From the NCBI GenBank assembly GCA_947475845.1, contig CANJMO010000026.1, positions 1-33,833 of the forward strand: 33,833 bases of DNA. Direction: 5' to 3'. The notes under the pieces were generated by a model, which did not search any database, was not told where the DNA came from, and worked only from the letters and a program-made list of their open reading frames with translations. Shown here in pieces: positions 31,175-33,833 of this stretch. Made by a program: the position numbers and the translations under genes. Source of the DNA: Caulobacteraceae bacterium (GTDB lineage Bacteria > Pseudomonadota > Alphaproteobacteria > Caulobacterales > Caulobacteraceae). Positions within the stretch are counted from its first letter, which is position 1. Each line of letters begins with the position of its first letter.

Positions 31175-31199
31175 AACCGCATGGGTTGGGGAAGGTTCC
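31175..31199 (-). promoter_or_regulatory. Probable EcfG (SigT) general-stress promoter of the catalase gene
   Basis: On the minus strand GGAAC (31199-31195) and GTT (31177-31175) are separated by 17 nt, fitting the alphaproteobacterial EcfG promoter GGAAC-N16/17-CGTT except that the base before GTT is G. The start of transcription would be some 25-30 nt before the catalase ATG. Catalases are common members of this stress regulon. Confidence 0.6.
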
Positions 31200-31242
31200 T
31201 AAGTCGCATTTCAGACTTGGGGCTGTGTCTGCACGCCAAACA

Positions 31243-31280
31243 CCGCTCATCCCCGCGAAAGCGGGGACCCAGGCTTTTTA
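31243..31280 (+). repeat. Left 38-bp inverted repeat with internal GAAA-loop hairpin
   Basis: Perfect inverted match to 31569-31606. Inside, TCCCCGC (31250-31256) and GCGGGGA (31261-31267) form a 7-bp stem closed by a GAAA tetraloop. The inner end TTTTTA carries the TAA stop of the GIY-YIG gene read on the minus strand (31280-31278). Confidence 0.95.
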
Positions 31281-31565
31281 AGATTCAATATCGAGCGCCA
31301 AGTCGCGCCAGCCTGGGTTGAACCGCTCAATCAGTTCGATCTTCCACTGTCGATTCCACTTCTTCATCGCCCGTTCACGAGCAAAAGCCCCCGCGCGCGT
31401 CTGGAACTGCTCGTAGTGGACAAGCATGGTCACCCCATATTCGGCCGTGAACCCCGGAATAGCCTTAGCTTTATGCTGGGCGATGCGACGGTCCAGGCTA
31501 TCGGTCATGCCGATGTAGAGCGTGCCGTTGCGCTGACTGGCCAAGATGTAGGTGTAGAAGGCCAT
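31278..31565 (-). CDS. Single-domain GIY-YIG endonuclease (COG2827/UPF0213-like)
   Basis: 95 residues from ATG 31565. The GIY-YIG signature appears as YTYILAS near residues 4-10 and LYIG at 16-19, followed by the catalytic Arg26 in DSLDRRIAQHK and the metal-binding Glu64 in FARERAMKKW. The family cuts or nicks DNA; small stand-alone members are common and little studied. There is no Shine-Dalgarno sequence, because the 38-bp repeat occupies the leader, and its hairpin lies about 18-35 nt before the start. A reading from 31634 runs through the repeat and yields an HPRESGDP peptide, typical of translated palindromic repeats; it is probably not native. The gene is the only content between the two repeats. 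Confidence 0.88.
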   Translation of the reverse strand: MAFYTYILASQRNGTLYIGMTDSLDRRIAQHKAKAIPGFTAEYGVTMLVHYEQFQTRAGAFARERAMKKWNRQWKIELIERFNPGWRDLALDIES

Positions 31566-31568
31566 CGG

Positions 31569-31606
31569 TAAAAAGCCTGGGTCCCCGCTTTCGCGGGGAT
31601 GAGCGG
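31569..31606 (-). repeat. Right 38-bp inverted repeat with internal hairpin
   Basis: Perfect inverted copy of 31243-31280. The hairpin is TCCCCGC (31582 to 31588 region) against GCGGGGA (31593-31599 region) with the loop between. It lies 3 nt upstream of the GIY-YIG start codon and contains an ATG (31599) in frame with the RsmC-like gene to its right. Confidence 0.95.
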
Positions 31607-31652
31607 AATTGGGTGTGGTACGAGGCCTGCACATAAAAGCAGCGAGACATCC

Positions 31653-32567
31653 TTGGCTACCGAGTCCTCCCTATCCGCCCTCTACGGCTCCCCGCCCCTT
31701 GAACTGGCCGAGCGCAGGCGCGGCGCGGTGCAGACCTCGCCCCTGATCCCTCGATCGGCGGCGCTGGAGGGGCTGCAGCCCGGCTCGGTGGGAGAGTTCG
31801 TGGTGCTGGCCCCGCCCGGCACGGTGGAGCGGCGCTACGTCATGGCCCTGGCCTTGCGCGCCCTGGCCCCCGGCGGGGCGCTGACGGTGATGGCGCTGAA
31901 GGATCGCGGCGGCTCGCGGCTGAAGAAGGAGCTCGAGGCGTTCGGCTGCGACGTGGACGAAAGCTTCAAGCGCCGCCACCGCATCTGCGAGGTCGAGCGG
32001 CCGGCCGACCTGACCGGCGTCGATGCCGCCATCGCCGACGGATCGCCCCGTCTGGTGGAAGCTTTGGGGCTGTGGTCGCAGCCGGGCGTGTTCAGCTGGG
32101 ACCGGATCGATCCGGGCACGGCGCAGCTTCTGAAGCTGCTGCCGGCTCTGTCGGGCAAGGGCGCGGACCTGGGGTGCGGCGTCGGCTTGCTGGCGCGGGC
32201 AGTATTGGCTTCGCCGGCGATCACATCCCTGGCGATGATCGACAACGACCGCCGGGCGGTGGAGGCCGCGCACCGTAACATCGGCGACCCCCGCGCCACG
32301 ATCACCTGGTCCGACGCCACCACCGCGCCTCTGGACGAGCTCAACTTCGTGGTCATGAACCCCCCGTTTCATGACGGCGGGACCGAGGACCGCAGCCTGG
32401 GCCAGCGCTTCATCACCGCCGCGCATGGGGCGCTGATGAAGGGCGGGACGCTTTGGCTGGTGGCCAATATGCATCTGCCCTACGAGCCGATCCTCACCCC
32501 GCTGTTCGCCAAGGTCGAGCGCAAGGGCGACGGTGGCGGCTACAAGGTGTTCGAGGCGCGCAAGTGA
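31653..32567 (+). CDS. RsmC-like class I SAM-dependent methyltransferase (probable 16S rRNA guanine-N2)
   Basis: 304 residues from TTG 31653, giving MATESSLSALYG. An in-frame ATG at 31599 lies inside the right inverted repeat and adds 18 unconserved residues, so TTG is preferred; neither has a good ribosome binding site. An N-terminal degenerate methyltransferase-like domain (about 1-145) precedes the catalytic domain. The latter has the SAM motif ADLGCGVGLL (171-180), MIDNDRRAVE (195-204) and NPPFHD (236-241), the active-site motif shared with RsmC and RlmG. E. coli RsmC methylates G1207 of 16S rRNA in the assembled 30S subunit. The last 4 nt overlap the start of the pseudouridine synthase gene. 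Confidence 0.85.
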   Translation: MATESSLSALYGSPPLELAERRRGAVQTSPLIPRSAALEGLQPGSVGEFVVLAPPGTVERRYVMALALRALAPGGALTVMALKDRGGSRLKKELEAFGCDVDESFKRRHRICEVERPADLTGVDAAIADGSPRLVEALGLWSQPGVFSWDRIDPGTAQLLKLLPALSGKGADLGCGVGLLARAVLASPAITSLAMIDNDRRAVEAAHRNIGDPRATITWSDATTAPLDELNFVVMNPPFHDGGTEDRSLGQRFITAAHGALMKGGTLWLVANMHLPYEPILTPLFAKVERKGDGGGYKVFEARK

Positions 32568-33313
32568 GCCGCCCTCCCCAGCCCTCGCAGATGCGGCTCG
32601 ATCGCCTGCTGGCCAACATGGGCTACGGCTCGCGCAAGGAGATACAGGGCCTGGCCAAGGCGGGGCGCATCGTGCTCGACGGCGCGCCGGTGACCGACGC
32701 CGACAAACGCATCCCGGTGACGCCGGACCTGTCGCAGCGGATGACGGTGCAGGGCCGCCCGCTGGACCCGCCGCCGGGGTTCGCCCTGATGCTGCACAAG
32801 CCGGTGGGGGTGACCTGTTCACACAAGGAAGCCGGGGCCCTGGTCTACGACCTGCTGCCCGGACGCTGGCGCATGCGCGATCCGGCGATCTCGACGGTGG
32901 GGCGGCTGGACAAGGACACCTCGGGCTTGCTGCTGATGACCGACGACGGCGCCCTGCTGCACCGGATCATCTCGCCTAAGAGCCACATCGACAAACGCTA
33001 CCGGGTGTCGCTGGACCGGCCGATGAGCGGCGACGAAGGCGCCCTGTTCGCCTCGGGCGGGCTGCTGCTGGAAAGCGACGACAAGCCACTGCTGCCGGCC
33101 AAGCTGGAGGTGCTGTCGCCGAACGAAGCCCTGCTGACCATTTCGGAGGGGCGCTATCATCAGGTGCGGCGGATGTTCGCCGCCGTCGGCAACCATGTAA
33201 CCGCTCTGCAACGCGACCGTATCGGCGGGCTGGACTTGCCGGATGACCTGGAACCGGGTGGATTCCGCCTGATGACGACCGATAATCGGACAGCATTGTT
33301 CGCCGCTGCTTGA
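32564..33313 (+). CDS. rsuA: RsuA-like 16S rRNA pseudouridine synthase
   Basis: 249 residues from GTG 32564, whose bases overlap the TGA of the methyltransferase gene (GTGA join), indicating coupled translation; ATG 32591 is an alternative. An S4 RNA-binding domain (about 10-58, MRLDRLLANMGYGSRKEIQGL) is followed by the catalytic domain with LHKPVGVTCS and GRLDKDTSGLLLMTDDG, where Asp116 is the nucleophile, and GRYHQVRRMFAAVGNHV near the end. This is the RsuA/RluB/E/F family; RsuA makes pseudouridine 516 in 16S rRNA. RluB, RluE and RluF act on 23S rRNA, so the target is inferred from the similar size and the coupling with an RsmC-like gene. Confidence 0.85.
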   Translation: MSRPPQPSQMRLDRLLANMGYGSRKEIQGLAKAGRIVLDGAPVTDADKRIPVTPDLSQRMTVQGRPLDPPPGFALMLHKPVGVTCSHKEAGALVYDLLPGRWRMRDPAISTVGRLDKDTSGLLLMTDDGALLHRIISPKSHIDKRYRVSLDRPMSGDEGALFASGGLLLESDDKPLLPAKLEVLSPNEALLTISEGRYHQVRRMFAAVGNHVTALQRDRIGGLDLPDDLEPGGFRLMTTDNRTALFAAA

Positions 33314-33348
33314 GACGCTACGACTGTGCTGTAAGCTCAAGCAGCGGC
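33302..33348 (+). terminator. 13-bp stem-loop spanning the rsuA stop codon
   Basis: GCCGCTGCTTGAG (33302-33314) pairs perfectly with CTCAAGCAGCGGC (33336-33348) around a 21-nt loop. The left arm includes the rsuA stop TGA (33311-33313). No T-run follows. It lies just before the next gene, so it could end the rRNA-modification operon or protect its 3' end. Confidence 0.5.
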
Positions 33349-33379
33349 TCGCCATAAGACGGGTGCAGGAGGATATTCC

Positions 33380-33833
33380 ATGAAGACTTTGATCGGCGCC
33401 CTGTTGGCCGCCGCCGCGACGATCGGCCTGGCTGCGGCCGCTGACGCCGCCGACGCCACCAAGACGGCCGCCGCCAAGCCGTACCGGGCGCCGCCCATGA
33501 GCGCCTCGTCCACGCTGCCGGACTGGTCGGGCGTTTGGAACCCGCACGAACGCAACATGTTCGATCCGAGCTCCTTCACCGACCCGCGCAACAAGGGCAT
33601 CACCAACGCCGCCGACATGCGCGAATACCCTCCCTACAACGCCGAGTGGGAAGCCAAGTACGTCAAGGTGCTGGCGGACAACAAGAAGGGCGTCCCGACC
33701 GACCCCCACGCCAACTGCCTGCCGGGCGGCATGCCGCGGACGATCGTCATCCCCTATCCGCACGAGATGGTGGTCACGCCGAAGGTCACCTACTGGCTGC
33801 TCGAGGAAACCAGCGCGGTCCGGCGCATCTTCA
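33380..33833 (+). CDS. Secreted protein of the CLPxG family, copy 3 (3' end outside window)
   Basis: 151 codons are visible from ATG 33380, which has AGGAGG 8 nt upstream. A Sec signal (1-23, cleavage after ADA) precedes a basic spacer and LPDWSGVWNP, equivalent to the DFTGMWRV and NFQGTWMA starts of the copies at 25787 and 26489. The Cys block HANCLPGGMPRTIVIPYP aligns with their CLPHGAVRLM and CMPHGLPRLM, and the following VTYWLLEETSAVRRIF matches their R-LIxxD region. The remainder lies beyond the right edge. Function unknown; third member of the family in this window. Confidence 0.85.
   Translation, partial: MKTLIGALLAAAATIGLAAAADAADATKTAAAKPYRAPPMSASSTLPDWSGVWNPHERNMFDPSSFTDPRNKGITNAADMREYPPYNAEWEAKYVKVLADNKKGVPTDPHANCLPGGMPRTIVIPYPHEMVVTPKVTYWLLEETSAVRRIF

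Larger units (their letters stand above)
31243..31606. mobile_element. Minimal GIY-YIG element bounded by perfect 38-bp inverted repeats
   Basis: A 364-bp unit made of two perfect 38-bp inverted repeats and one gene between them, with almost no spare sequence. The left repeat includes the gene's stop codon and the right repeat ends 3 nt before its start codon. No clear target-site duplication was found at the outer edges; CTGCAC occurs near both (31229-31234 and 31627-31632) but may be chance. The unit lies between the catalase promoter and the RsmC-like gene. Confidence 0.7.

Noticed and set aside
31229-31632. CTGCAC near both outer ends of the GIY-YIG unit as a target-site duplication
   Set aside because: The copies lie 9-21 nt from the repeat edges at unequal distances, so a true duplication is not supported.

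Overview
The window is GC-rich, densely packed chromosomal DNA from an alphaproteobacterium, most likely a member of the Caulobacterales (Caulobacter, Phenylobacterium or a close relative). The main reason is an 842-residue membrane histidine kinase (6052-8580) whose length, tandem PAS layout and phospho-acceptor position match the cell-fate kinase/phosphatase PleC. No rRNA or tRNA gene and no CRISPR array was seen, and no gap between genes exceeds about 200 bases.

Left part (1-13778): the 5' end of ettA, an exported alpha/beta hydrolase with a cysteine in the nucleophile position, a HAD phosphatase, a GT4 glycosyltransferase preceded by a 15-G homopolymer, then a housekeeping block of pepN, pleC, glnE and uvrB. 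Middle (13775-20672): three minus-strand envelope genes, two of them sharing a short motif; a HisKA_2-type sensor kinase; a Nudix hydrolase behind an S1/P1-type nuclease; a GST; and a soxCD-like sulfur-compound dehydrogenase pair. Next (20858-24922): an exported 3D-domain protein, a membrane-anchored diheme peroxidase divergent from an NsrR-type NO sensor with an NsrR-like half-site between them, a ferredoxin-NADP reductase, and a small secreted protein with internal repeats.

Right part (24932-33833): a breakpoint at about 25403 where two divergent genes both appear to have lost their 5' ends; two tandem secreted proteins of one unnamed family, with a third member at the right edge; a COG2509-type flavoprotein; a large-subunit catalase with a probable general-stress (EcfG/SigT) promoter; a 364-bp unit in which a 95-residue GIY-YIG nuclease gene is framed exactly by two perfect 38-bp inverted repeats; and a translationally coupled pair of likely 16S rRNA modification genes (RsmC-like, RsuA-like).

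The most unusual item is the GIY-YIG unit at 31243-31606, which looks like a minimal mobile or repeat-dispersing element. Other points of interest are the NsrR/peroxidase pair, the double truncation at 25403, the poly-G tract before the glycosyltransferase, and four convergent gene pairs whose stop codons physically overlap. Stress defence is a loose theme of the right half (catalase, peroxidase, NsrR, GST). The remaining gene order looks like ordinary chromosomal backbone.
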